Of a stretch of 64,000 nucleotides of DNA, positions 8,383 through 16,087 are shown in pieces. The stretch lies in assembly GCA_045643125.1 (NCBI GenBank), contig JAZUKE010000085.1:15479-79478 (forward strand), written 5' to 3'. Every line of letters starts with the position of its first letter. Position 1 is the stretch's first letter. The stretch is from UBA1206 sp045643125 (lineage in GTDB: Bacteria; Bacillota; Clostridia; Oscillospirales; CAG-382). Position numbers and translations under genes: made by a program. The notes below the pieces were generated by a model, which was not told the origin of the DNA, ran no database searches, and was given only the letters and a program-made list of their open reading frames with translations.

Positions 8383-9449
8383 TCCCCCACTCCTATCCTT
8401 ATGAACATTGCAACCGCTATTATGAATATCACCGACGTGCCGACGAGCAGCGACGCGAGAACGCTCAGAAAGCCGTTCACGTCGTACAGCAGATTGGATT
8501 CTTTTTCAAGTCCGAGAAGCCGCGACGTCATCGCGCCGAGAAGCGTGCAGAACTTATACATAAAAACGTATATCACCGCGGGAAGCGTAAGCGACAGTAT
8601 GGCGGCTATCCCCGCACCGCCGACGGAAGACTTCACCACCGACACCGACGCCGTGACGGTGCGCGCCGCTTCGCCGACGATGTTGCCTATGACGGGGATG
8701 AAAACGCCCGACGCGAATTTTACGGTGCGGAAAGCATAGTTGTCGGCGGACGCGGTTATCACCGTCTGAAAATACATAACCACGCCGAACGTGGTGAACA
8801 CGAACGCGAGCAGCGTGGTAAGGGAATTTTTGAGGAACCCCGAAACGGACCGCATATCGCCGCTCCCCGGCAGCGACGGTATCACCGACGCGGCAAAGCC
8901 CGCTTTGAGAAGCGGCATAAGAAACGAAGACGAAAACTTTTCCGACACAGTGAGAAAAAGTATAAGCGCCGATGACGACGCGACTCCCGTCGATACGCTG
9001 CCGCCGAGCGTATAGAGCGACGCCGTAACGGGGATGAGCGACGACATATACAGACAAAGGCGTTCGAGGGATTCGGAAGCGAAGACGAAAACCTTTGAAA
9101 GCGACGAAAACAGAAACGCCGCAAGCGTAAGAACGGATATGTATTCGTAAAGATTTGCAAGCACCTTGCTTTCGCTTGTCCACCTGAACGCGGAAAAAAC
9201 GGAAAACACCACCGTGAGAGCCAGCAGACAGCAGTAATATTCAAGCCCGTCACGCACAAAAGACGAAAGGGCGCTTTTTATGACCGAAAAAGCCGTGTCT
9301 GCGATATTTGTTTTGCCGTTTTCACCGATTATCACGTCGGCTCCCGTTTCGGAAGCGATTTTGTCTTCAAGCGACGTGTCGGAGGCAAAGGCGCAAAGCG
9401 GAAGAAAAAGCACAAGTGCAAGACTCGCGATGATCGCCGATATTTTCAA
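8379..9449 (-). CDS. spoIIIAE: Stage III sporulation protein AE
   Basis: The protein has 356 residues: a signal-like N-terminus (MKISAIIASLALVLFLPLCAFA) followed by about seven hydrophobic segments. This matches SpoIIIAE, the polytopic component thought to form the membrane export core of the SpoIIIA channel. Recognisable segments are GNIVGEAARTVTASVSVVKSSVGGAG and LLGLEKESNLLYDVNGFLS. It overlaps both neighbours by 4 bases. Confidence 0.93.
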   Translation of the reverse strand: MKISAIIASLALVLFLPLCAFASDTSLEDKIASETGADVIIGENGKTNIADTAFSVIKSALSSFVRDGLEYYCCLLALTVVFSVFSAFRWTSESKVLANLYEYISVLTLAAFLFSSLSKVFVFASESLERLCLYMSSLIPVTASLYTLGGSVSTGVASSSALILFLTVSEKFSSSFLMPLLKAGFAASVIPSLPGSGDMRSVSGFLKNSLTTLLAFVFTTFGVVMYFQTVITASADNYAFRTVKFASGVFIPVIGNIVGEAARTVTASVSVVKSSVGGAGIAAILSLTLPAVIYVFMYKFCTLLGAMTSRLLGLEKESNLLYDVNGFLSVLASLLVGTSVIFIIAVAMFIRIGVGD

Positions 9450-9826
9450 AGCAGCTCCTTTGCAAATTCAAGCAGTTTGCCCACAAGCGGCAGCGACATT
9501 ATGATTATGGCGGTCTTCCCCGCAAGCTCTATTCGTCCGCCTATGGAATTTTCACCGAGGTCGCGGCATATTTCGGACGAAAGCTGACACACGAGCGAGA
9601 TACCAAGCGATCTCAGCGCCACCGAAAAATACTCGTCCGCTCCGCTCTCCCTCACGAGGGTACGGATAGTGCCGAACGCAGGAAAGACGTTGACGGTAAT
9701 ATATCCGAGCATCACCGCGCCCGATGCCGCCGCAAGAACGGGCGAAAAACGGTTGTCCGTCTGTTTTACCACCGCCGAGATCACTGCCGCGCATATTCCG
9801 AAGCCGCAGACGGAAAAGACGTTCAC
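9446..9826 (-). CDS. spoIIIAD: Stage III sporulation protein AD
   Basis: This 126-residue polytopic protein shows three to four hydrophobic segments. The family-typical ending is IGGRIELAGKTAIIIMSLPLVGKLLEFAKELL. In the operon it overlaps spoIIIAC and spoIIIAE by 4 bases each. SpoIIIAD is a small membrane subunit of the mother-cell SpoIIIA complex. Confidence 0.92.
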   Translation of the reverse strand: MNVFSVCGFGICAAVISAVVKQTDNRFSPVLAAASGAVMLGYITVNVFPAFGTIRTLVRESGADEYFSVALRSLGISLVCQLSSEICRDLGENSIGGRIELAGKTAIIIMSLPLVGKLLEFAKELL

Positions 9827-10017
9827 AGCCCAAACACGCTCCGTATCGACGAAAACAGCTTGCCGATCTCCGAAACGAGAAGCAGCATAACTATCACCAT
9901 TCCCGCTACGGCGACAAGTGTCGCCTGCTCGTCGCGCCCCGTTTTCTGAAGTATCTGACTTGCGAGCGCGACCGTCAGCCCGACACCGGCTATTTTCAAT
10001 ACCAATGATATATTCAT
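9823..10017 (-). CDS. spoIIIAC: Stage III sporulation protein AC
   Basis: The protein has 64 residues, starting MNISLVLKIAGVG (ATG at 10017). The frame is open to 10371, but the upstream part lies antisense-in-frame over spoIIIAB and is not real. Two membrane helices flank the signature QILQKTGRDEQATL, which is close to invariant in SpoIIIAC. It overlaps spoIIIAD by 4 bases and follows spoIIIAB by 25 bases. Confidence 0.94.
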   Translation of the reverse strand: MNISLVLKIAGVGLTVALASQILQKTGRDEQATLVAVAGMVIVMLLLVSEIGKLFSSIRSVFGL

Positions 10018-10042
10018 AATTCCCTCGTAAAAATCGTTGTTA

Positions 10043-10531
10043 TCAATACAGAACGATAGCCGCGGCGAGCGACGCGAGAAGCCCGAGAGCGCGGAACGAC
10101 CTGACCTTTTTCGCAAGATCGTTTCCCGCTTCGTCGCAAAGGCGCGAAAGACGCGATATGCAAAGCTCCGTCTGTTCGGTCTGCGTCGCAAGGTCGGTCT
10201 TGCCGAGGTCTTCACCGAAATCGAGCAGTATCGTTTTTGCTTCGCCGCCCGCGTCAAGACATTCCACGGCGTTCTTCCACGAAACGTCGAGCGGCAGTGC
10301 GGAAGCAAGACAACCGAGGAAGCCGCATTTTTCAAGAGCGTCGTCGTGAAACGACGAAAATATCTCCCCAAGCTCCGTCCGTGTGAAACGGATGCCGTCG
10401 TTTACCCGTCTGACGAGCGTCAGCACTCCGCAAAGACGTTTGTATCTTTCGGTCTGTATTCTTGCGGCGTCGCCTCCCGCCGTCCAGCCGACGAAGGCAA
10501 GCACGGCGACCGCAAGGAGCTTTACAGGCAA
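10043..10531 (-). CDS. spoIIIAB: Stage III sporulation protein AB
   Basis: The protein has 162 residues with hydrophobic segments at both ends (about 3-18 and 147-162) around a helical core resembling the GspF/T2SS-like fold of SpoIIIAB. ERYKRLCGVLTLVRRVNDGIRFTRTELGEIF near the N-terminus and a C-terminal RSFRALGLLASLAAAIVLY match the family. It overlaps the end of spoIIIAA by 10 bases. Confidence 0.9.
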   Translation of the reverse strand: MPVKLLAVAVLAFVGWTAGGDAARIQTERYKRLCGVLTLVRRVNDGIRFTRTELGEIFSSFHDDALEKCGFLGCLASALPLDVSWKNAVECLDAGGEAKTILLDFGEDLGKTDLATQTEQTELCISRLSRLCDEAGNDLAKKVRSFRALGLLASLAAAIVLY

Positions 10532-11406
10532 GTGACCTCGCTCGTATATTCGCCGTCGTAATTCAGTTTCACGAGCATTTCAAACACTCCCTTGTTTATC
10601 AGCGAATTTATGTGCGGTCTTTTCATTATGCCGTCGATACTGCTCCCGTGGCACGACGCGATAAGGCAGACACCGCTGTTCTGGGACGCGATAAGACCGT
10701 CCGTCTCGGCATCGCTTATTTCGTCGCACACTATCACCTCGGGCGACATAGTGCGCGTAAGAATATCTATCGCCTGCTTTTTCGGACATTCGCGCACGGT
10801 GTCGATAAGGCAGTCGGTCATTTCCGGCACGAAAAGCTCGCTCCGTTCGTCGGCTAACCCCACGCGGAGCGGCTTTTTGCCCGACGAAAGCAGATAGGCG
10901 CACGACCGCAGATAGGTGGTCTTTCCCATTCCGGGAGGCGAAAACACCATCACGCCGCGCAGTCCGTCGTCACGCAGGATGCGGCAGAGCCGCGACGCGA
11001 TATCGGGGAAAAATCTGCTCACCCTGAGGCAGACGGAGGTTATGCGCGAAAAAGTCTTTATCTCTTTTCCGTCGAATACCGCGTTTCCGCAGACGCCGGC
11101 GCGCCATCCGTCGGGAAGCGGGATGTAGCCGCGGCGTATGGTTTCCTCATAGGTGTAAAACGACGAGCCGGTAAGGCGTGACACGCACTCGCTCATTTCG
11201 GCTTCCGTCGTCCTCACTCCGTCGGAAACGAAACAGGGCAGCCCGTCGCCGTTTATGAAAACGTTGTTTTTTCCGCAAGTGAGCGACAAAGGAAGCGACG
11301 TGCGCAGCCTTATCTCCGTCGCGTTTGCAGTGATCGTTTTCGGAACTTTGAGAAGGATGAGCCGGATACGGTGCGGCAGATATTTATACAGCTTTTCGAT
11401 CTGCAT
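10522..11406 (-). CDS. spoIIIAA: Stage III sporulation protein AA, ATPase
   Basis: This 294-residue soluble ATPase of the secretion superfamily has Walker A PPGMGKTTYLRS around residues 162-173. The Walker B-like stretch is SPEVIVCDEISD, followed by CLIASCHGSS. The N-terminus carries the family's TEIRLRTSLPLSLTCG phrase. It powers the SpoIIIA channel from the mother-cell side. It overlaps the end of the upstream flippase gene by 23 bases, so the flippase is part of the same transcript. Confidence 0.94.
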   Translation of the reverse strand: MQIEKLYKYLPHRIRLILLKVPKTITANATEIRLRTSLPLSLTCGKNNVFINGDGLPCFVSDGVRTTEAEMSECVSRLTGSSFYTYEETIRRGYIPLPDGWRAGVCGNAVFDGKEIKTFSRITSVCLRVSRFFPDIASRLCRILRDDGLRGVMVFSPPGMGKTTYLRSCAYLLSSGKKPLRVGLADERSELFVPEMTDCLIDTVRECPKKQAIDILTRTMSPEVIVCDEISDAETDGLIASQNSGVCLIASCHGSSIDGIMKRPHINSLINKGVFEMLVKLNYDGEYTSEVTCL

Positions 11407-12898
11407 ATTTCAAAAACACGATGCAGAGCAGCGCGTAAGGAACAAGGAACAGCGCGCACCCCATAATCGCCGGCAGTGCTTTGCCGTGAAGCGAAAAATA
11501 CGGCAGTATCCTTGACGCAAGACACCCCGAAAGCACGGAAAATACCGCAGGAAAGGCAAAATAACCGATAAGCGCGTGCCTCTGACGTGTCTTTTTCACC
11601 GTCTTTATGTAGCACATAAGGAACGAAAACGTATTCGACACGACGAGCAGCCAAAGATACCCCGTCGCCCCGGTACGCGGAATGAGGAAAATTATTATAA
11701 GTATGCGCGACACGCAGTTGTAAAGCGTCACCCTCATAGTGTACGCCTGCTCGCCTATGCCCTTGAGAAGCCCGTCGCATATCGTTTCGATATACATAAA
11801 CGGCGTAACGAGGGACAGTATTTTAAGCGGCACGGAAGCGGACGTGTCGCCGTAAAAGCAGAAGCTTATCTCGTTCGGGAAGAAAAAGAACAAACTCCCT
11901 GCGGCGATGCTGAATATTATCGTCATTTTCAGCGTGGACGTGACCTTGGCGTTGCGTTCGCTTTTGTCGCCGTCCACGTTCAGGCGCGACAGCGCGGGTA
12001 TGAGTATGCTCACCACCGCCGTGAGAAACGCGAACGGAAAGAAAAGCACGGGTATGACCATTCCGCGTATCAGCCCGAAATCCGAAAGCGACTTTGCCGT
12101 GTTTCCGCCGTAAAGCGTGAAGCAGTACGGGATAAGCACGTTTTCGACGGTGTGCAGCCCGCTGTTCAGCCAGCCGCCGGCAGACACTGGCAGCGCCACC
12201 TTCGCCGCGCTGCCGATAGTGTAAACACGTTTTTCACCCGACGAAAACCTGTATCTGCGTGAAAACGCGAAAAAGAGCGAAACATACAGGCAGGAGAATA
12301 TTTCACCGGCACACAGCCCCGCGCAAAGAAACGCGCAGAGCTTTCCCGTGTCGGCAGTGTCACCGAGGAACAAAGTGAAAACGCCGACCGTTATACCGAT
12401 CTTGCACAAGTCCTCAAAAAGCTGTGCCGACGACGGGATGATATAGCGTTCCTTTGCCATAAACCAGCCCTTGAAGCACGAGGAAAGCGCCATAAACGGC
12501 ATCGAAAACGCAAGAAGTCTTAACGGCAGCACCGTCCTTGCGTCGCCGAGCAGGACTTTTGAAAGCGGCAGCGACAAAAGCAGAAGCAGCAGAAGCGACG
12601 ACGTACCCATTATCAGCGCAAGGCGGAACGACGCCGACAGCGCGTGACGGGCTGTTCTGCCGCCGTCGGGCTTTTCGCTTTCCTCGGCGATGATGCGCGA
12701 TACGCTGAGCGTCAGCCCCGAATTTGCAAAGGCGGCAAACAGCGAATAGACCGAAAGCACGAGCTGATAAAGTCCTATCCCCTCGCTTCCCATACGCGAC
12801 GCCAGATACAGACGGAAAAGCATTCCGCTTCCCCTGCACATAAACGAGAAGGCGCATATCACCGCCGACGAAACAAATATGTTCTTTCTTCTGCTCAA
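11384..12898 (-). CDS. spoVB: SpoVB/MurJ-type polysaccharide flippase
   Basis: This ~504-residue polytopic protein of the MOP superfamily shows about 14 hydrophobic segments. It begins LSRRKNIFVSSAVICAFSFMCRG and carries the family phrases MGSEGIGLYQL and SVSRIIAEE. SpoVB-like proteins flip lipid-linked sugar units, in spores for cortex peptidoglycan. The TTG at 12898 is chosen because GGGGAG lies 8 bases before it; ATGs at 12934 and 12952 have no visible ribosome site. It overlaps spoIIIAA, linking cortex or envelope synthesis to the channel operon. A general envelope flippase is the alternative. Confidence 0.83.
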   Translation of the reverse strand: MSRRKNIFVSSAVICAFSFMCRGSGMLFRLYLASRMGSEGIGLYQLVLSVYSLFAAFANSGLTLSVSRIIAEESEKPDGGRTARHALSASFRLALIMGTSSLLLLLLLSLPLSKVLLGDARTVLPLRLLAFSMPFMALSSCFKGWFMAKERYIIPSSAQLFEDLCKIGITVGVFTLFLGDTADTGKLCAFLCAGLCAGEIFSCLYVSLFFAFSRRYRFSSGEKRVYTIGSAAKVALPVSAGGWLNSGLHTVENVLIPYCFTLYGGNTAKSLSDFGLIRGMVIPVLFFPFAFLTAVVSILIPALSRLNVDGDKSERNAKVTSTLKMTIIFSIAAGSLFFFFPNEISFCFYGDTSASVPLKILSLVTPFMYIETICDGLLKGIGEQAYTMRVTLYNCVSRILIIIFLIPRTGATGYLWLLVVSNTFSFLMCYIKTVKKTRQRHALIGYFAFPAVFSVLSGCLASRILPYFSLHGKALPAIMGCALFLVPYALLCIVFLKYADRKAV

Positions 12899-12967
12899 TA
12901 GACCGTCTCCCCGTATTTCCTGATGCGATAACATTATATTTTTATGTATCAATTCACAAAAAAAGAC

Positions 12968-12996
12968 TTGTTATTTTTTGTCGAAGGTGATATACT
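12968..12996 (+). promoter_or_regulatory. Sigma-A promoter of the tsaE operon
   Basis: TTGTTA (12968-12973), a 17-base spacer and an extended -10 TGATATACT with TATACT at 12991-12996. It lies ~54 bases before tsaE. The sporulation operon starts divergently from the same 150-base gap; I could not assign its promoter. Confidence 0.7.
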
Positions 12997-13049
12997 TAAA
13001 CAAACGATAAAAGTATCATAATATATTTATATACGGCGGATCAGACGAT

Positions 13050-13481
13050 ATGATTGAAGAATATATTTCCGGTTGTCCGGAAGACACAAAAAAAATAGCA
13101 GCCTCTCTGGCTCCCCTTGCGCTGAAACGCGGATGTATCTGCCTTACGGGTACGCTCGGCGCAGGCAAGACTATGTTCACGTCGGGACTTGTCGATGCTC
13201 TCTGCCCCGAATGTGCGTCGCTCGTACATTCGCCGACGTTTGCGATAGTCAACGAATACATCGGAAATTCTCACAGCATTTTCCACTTTGACCTTTACCG
13301 CATAAAAGATCCCGAAGACCTCTATTCGACCGGCTTTTACGACTACGAGGACAGAAACGGCGTCATAGTGGCAGAATGGAGCGATCTGTTTTACGACTGC
13401 TTCCCCGATGACGCGATACACGTCACGATAGTGCCGCAGGACGAAAATACAAGAAAAATTACGATAGAATATAAGGACTGA
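13050..13481 (+). CDS. tsaE: tRNA threonylcarbamoyladenosine biosynthesis ATPase TsaE
   Basis: This 143-residue P-loop protein has Walker A GTLGAGKTMF at about 32-41, followed by SPTFAIVNEY and FHFDLYRIKDPEDLYSTGFYDY, all hallmarks of TsaE. VIVAEWSDLF is the conserved EW stretch. TsaE drives the TsaB-TsaD complex that makes t6A37 on ANN-decoding tRNAs. tsaB follows after 5 bases. No tsaD is in the window. Confidence 0.96.
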   Translation: MIEEYISGCPEDTKKIAASLAPLALKRGCICLTGTLGAGKTMFTSGLVDALCPECASLVHSPTFAIVNEYIGNSHSIFHFDLYRIKDPEDLYSTGFYDYEDRNGVIVAEWSDLFYDCFPDDAIHVTIVPQDENTRKITIEYKD

Positions 13482-13486
13482 AAAAT

Positions 13487-14179
13487 ATGATAATTCTCGG
13501 TATTGATACCACCGCCGTCACCGCGACTGCGGCTGTCTGCGAAGCCGAAAACGGAGTGATGACCAATCATTCGCTGTCGCTGCTCAAAAACGGGCTGACA
13601 CATTCCGAAAATCTGCTTCCGATAATAGATTCCGCGCTTCACTCAATGGGAAAAACTCCCGCCGATATCGACCTTGTTGCGGTCTCCGTCGGGCCCGGCT
13701 CGTTCACGGGCGTGCGCATCGGCGTCGCCACCGCAAAAGGGATAGCCTTTGCAGGCGACAAGGCTGTCTGCGGAGTTTCCACGCTCGACGCTCTTGCCGA
13801 AAACTGTATGTCCTTCGGCGGCATAATCTGCCCCGTGATGGACGCAAGACGGCATCAGTTCTATAACGCGCTGTTCGAAGACGGAAAAAGGCTCTGCGAA
13901 GACAGATGCGTTTCGTTTGAAGAAATTTATGCCGATGCGCTGAAATACGGAAAACGTGTCATCCTCTGCGGCGACGGCGCAAGACTTTTCTATTCGCTCT
14001 GCGAAGACAAAAGCGCTTTCACTCTTGCTCCGCTCTGTGCCGAAGATCAGAACGGTCTTTCGGTCTGCGTTTCGGCATACAAAAAATACCTCAAAGGCGA
14101 GATAACAACACACGCCGAGCTGCGTCCGGTTTATCTGCGACCGTCTCAGGCTGAAAGAGAAAGGAATTCAAAATTATGA
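13487..14179 (+). CDS. tsaB: tRNA threonylcarbamoyladenosine biosynthesis protein TsaB
   Basis: The protein has 230 residues. It starts MIILGIDTTAVTATAAV and contains the family stretch VSVGPGSFTGVRIGVATAKGIAF and later CPVMDARRHQFYNALFE. TsaB is the non-catalytic ASKHA-fold partner that dimerises with TsaD. The last 4 bases overlap rpiB (ATGA), so translation is coupled. Confidence 0.96.
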   Translation: MIILGIDTTAVTATAAVCEAENGVMTNHSLSLLKNGLTHSENLLPIIDSALHSMGKTPADIDLVAVSVGPGSFTGVRIGVATAKGIAFAGDKAVCGVSTLDALAENCMSFGGIICPVMDARRHQFYNALFEDGKRLCEDRCVSFEEIYADALKYGKRVILCGDGARLFYSLCEDKSAFTLAPLCAEDQNGLSVCVSAYKKYLKGEITTHAELRPVYLRPSQAERERNSKL

Positions 14180-14604
14180 AAATTGCAATAGGCTGCGACC
14201 ACGGCGGACTTGAACTCAAAAACGCGATCATCGAACATCTCAAAAACGAAGGTCACGACGTAAACGACAACGGCACTTACACCAAAGACAGCTGCGACTA
14301 CCCCGTTTTCGCCAAAAAGACGGCAAAAGACGTTGCTTCCGGTTCCGCCGACTTCGGCGTTCTCGTCTGCACGACGGGCATCGGTATGTCGATATGCGCG
14401 AACAAGGTCAAGGGCGCACGCGCCGCTCTGATACACGAAGCAAGAGGCGCCGAAATGTGCCGCCGCCACAACAACGCCAACGTGATCTGCTTCGGACAAG
14501 CCGTTACCGACGCCGAGACCGCCTGCAAATGCGTGGATATTTTCCTTGCGACCGAATTTGAGGGAGGAAGGCACGAACGCCGCGTTTCGATGTTCGAGGA
14601 CTGA
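14176..14604 (+). CDS. rpiB: Ribose-5-phosphate isomerase B
   Basis: The protein has 142 residues, the usual RpiB length. It shows the signature GCDHGGLELK and the active-site segment DFGVLVCTTGIGMSICANKVKGARAAL with its Cys. It interconverts ribose 5-phosphate and ribulose 5-phosphate in the pentose phosphate pathway. It overlaps tsaB by 4 bases and precedes the mutase by 7 bases. Confidence 0.95.
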   Translation: MKIAIGCDHGGLELKNAIIEHLKNEGHDVNDNGTYTKDSCDYPVFAKKTAKDVASGSADFGVLVCTTGIGMSICANKVKGARAALIHEARGAEMCRRHNNANVICFGQAVTDAETACKCVDIFLATEFEGGRHERRVSMFED

Positions 14605-14611
14605 AGACAGA

Positions 14612-15835
14612 ATGAAATACGTTATTGTCATCGGCGACGGAATGGCGGATTACCCGATCGCTTCCCTCGGTGGGAAAACACCGCTCGAAGCCGCCGACAC
14701 CCCGAATTTTGATTTCATCGCAAGCCACGGCATAACCGGCACGATGCAGACCGTCCCCGACGGTATGGTGCCGGAAAGCGATACCGCAAACCTTGCGATT
14801 ATGGGATACGATCCCAAAATATATTCCCACGGACGTTCTCCGCTCGAAGCCGCAAGTATGGGGATCGACCTGAAACCACATCAGACCGCCATACGCGCCA
14901 ACCTCGTTGCCCTTTCGGACGACGGAAAGCCCTACGACGAAAAAATAATGCTCGATCATTCTTCGTCGGAGATACCGACAGAAGAAGCGCGCGTCCTTAT
15001 CGAATACTGCGACGAAAAGCTGTGCGGTGTCGGGCAGAAGCTCTATACCGGCGTCAGTTACCGCCACTGCTTCGTTTATGACAACGCTCCCGAATTCACC
15101 GATTTTTCACGTCCGCACGATATACTCGGAAGACAGATAACCGACTATCTGCCGCGTTCGGAAAGCAGCGCGCCTTTCCTTGAACTTATGAGAAAGTCGT
15201 TCGATATCCTGAACGATCATCCCCTGAATATCGAAAGAGCGCAAAAAGGGTTGAAAAAGGCAAATTCGCTCTGGTTCTGGTCACCCGGGAAAAAGCCGCT
15301 TCTCCCGTCGTTCAAAGAGAAGACCGGTCTTGACGGCTCGGTGATATGCGCCGTTGACCTTATCAAGGGCATCGGCAAATGCGCCTGCCTCGACACGCCT
15401 TACGTCGAGGGCGCGACCGGCGGCTGCGTCACCGACTACACCGCCAAAGTGAACGCCGCGATAAGAGAACTTGAAAGCGGCAAGGATTTCGTCTATATCC
15501 ACGTTGAAGCGCCCGACGAATGCGGTCACAAGGGCGACGTTGACGCCAAGATCGCCGCGATAGAGAACATCGACAAAAAGATCGTCGGCGTTCTGCTTGA
15601 AAAACTGTCCCGTTCCGGCGAGCCGTTCCGCATAGCCGTGCTGCCCGACCACCCGACGCCGATATCGCTCCGCACGCACGCAAGAGACCCGATCCCGTTT
15701 GCCGTCTATTCGTCGGAAAAGGACGTCGCTTCACCCGTCGGAAACTACTCCGAAGCCTCCGCAAGGACGAGCGGGATCCATATTTGCGACGGAAGCACCT
15801 TTATCGAGCGTTTTATCAACGACAATTTCGCTTAA
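14612..15835 (+). CDS. apgM: Cofactor-independent phosphoglycerate mutase, archaeal/ApgM type
   Basis: The protein has 407 residues starting at MKYVIVIGDGMADYP; the frame continues upstream into rpiB without a plausible start. The alkaline-phosphatase-superfamily metal ligands are visible: IGDGMAD, the Ser-containing loop PESDTANLAIMGYDP, EAPDECGHKGD, and LPDHPTPISLRTHARDP near the C-terminus. ApgM interconverts 2- and 3-phosphoglycerate; homoserine kinase-like members exist but share less of this pattern. It is the last gene of the tsaE-tsaB-rpiB operon. No clear terminator follows. Confidence 0.9.
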   Translation: MKYVIVIGDGMADYPIASLGGKTPLEAADTPNFDFIASHGITGTMQTVPDGMVPESDTANLAIMGYDPKIYSHGRSPLEAASMGIDLKPHQTAIRANLVALSDDGKPYDEKIMLDHSSSEIPTEEARVLIEYCDEKLCGVGQKLYTGVSYRHCFVYDNAPEFTDFSRPHDILGRQITDYLPRSESSAPFLELMRKSFDILNDHPLNIERAQKGLKKANSLWFWSPGKKPLLPSFKEKTGLDGSVICAVDLIKGIGKCACLDTPYVEGATGGCVTDYTAKVNAAIRELESGKDFVYIHVEAPDECGHKGDVDAKIAAIENIDKKIVGVLLEKLSRSGEPFRIAVLPDHPTPISLRTHARDPIPFAVYSSEKDVASPVGNYSEASARTSGIHICDGSTFIERFINDNFA

Positions 15836-15922
15836 AACCCTTAATTATTTGTATAAAATATACAATTCCGATGCATCGGTTTTTAGCATCTGCACAAATA
15901 TATTATTATTGATTTTTTATAA

Positions 15923-15951
15923 TTGATATTTCTGTTTGTGAGTGATATAAT
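15923..15951 (+). promoter_or_regulatory. Sigma-A promoter of the oligopeptide-binding lipoprotein gene
   Basis: TTGATA (15923-15928), a 17-base spacer and an extended -10 TGATATAAT with TATAAT at 15946-15951. The leader to the start at 16088 is ~130 bases and shows no feature I recognise. Confidence 0.8.
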
Positions 15952-16087
15952 ACAGTTTGTATAGTTATCCGATTGCGGAAAAATGCGTGTATATTTTTGT
16001 ATATATGCGTTGTCATACCGTGCGGTCGCTCACGCCGCGTACGGTTTCCGTGATTTTACAAGTGAGCGGAAAGGCATTGGTTCCACT

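Noticed and set aside
10018..10371. N-terminal extension of spoIIIAC
   Set aside because: The in-frame upstream part overlaps spoIIIAB in another frame and is Arg-rich; the 64-residue form matches the family length.
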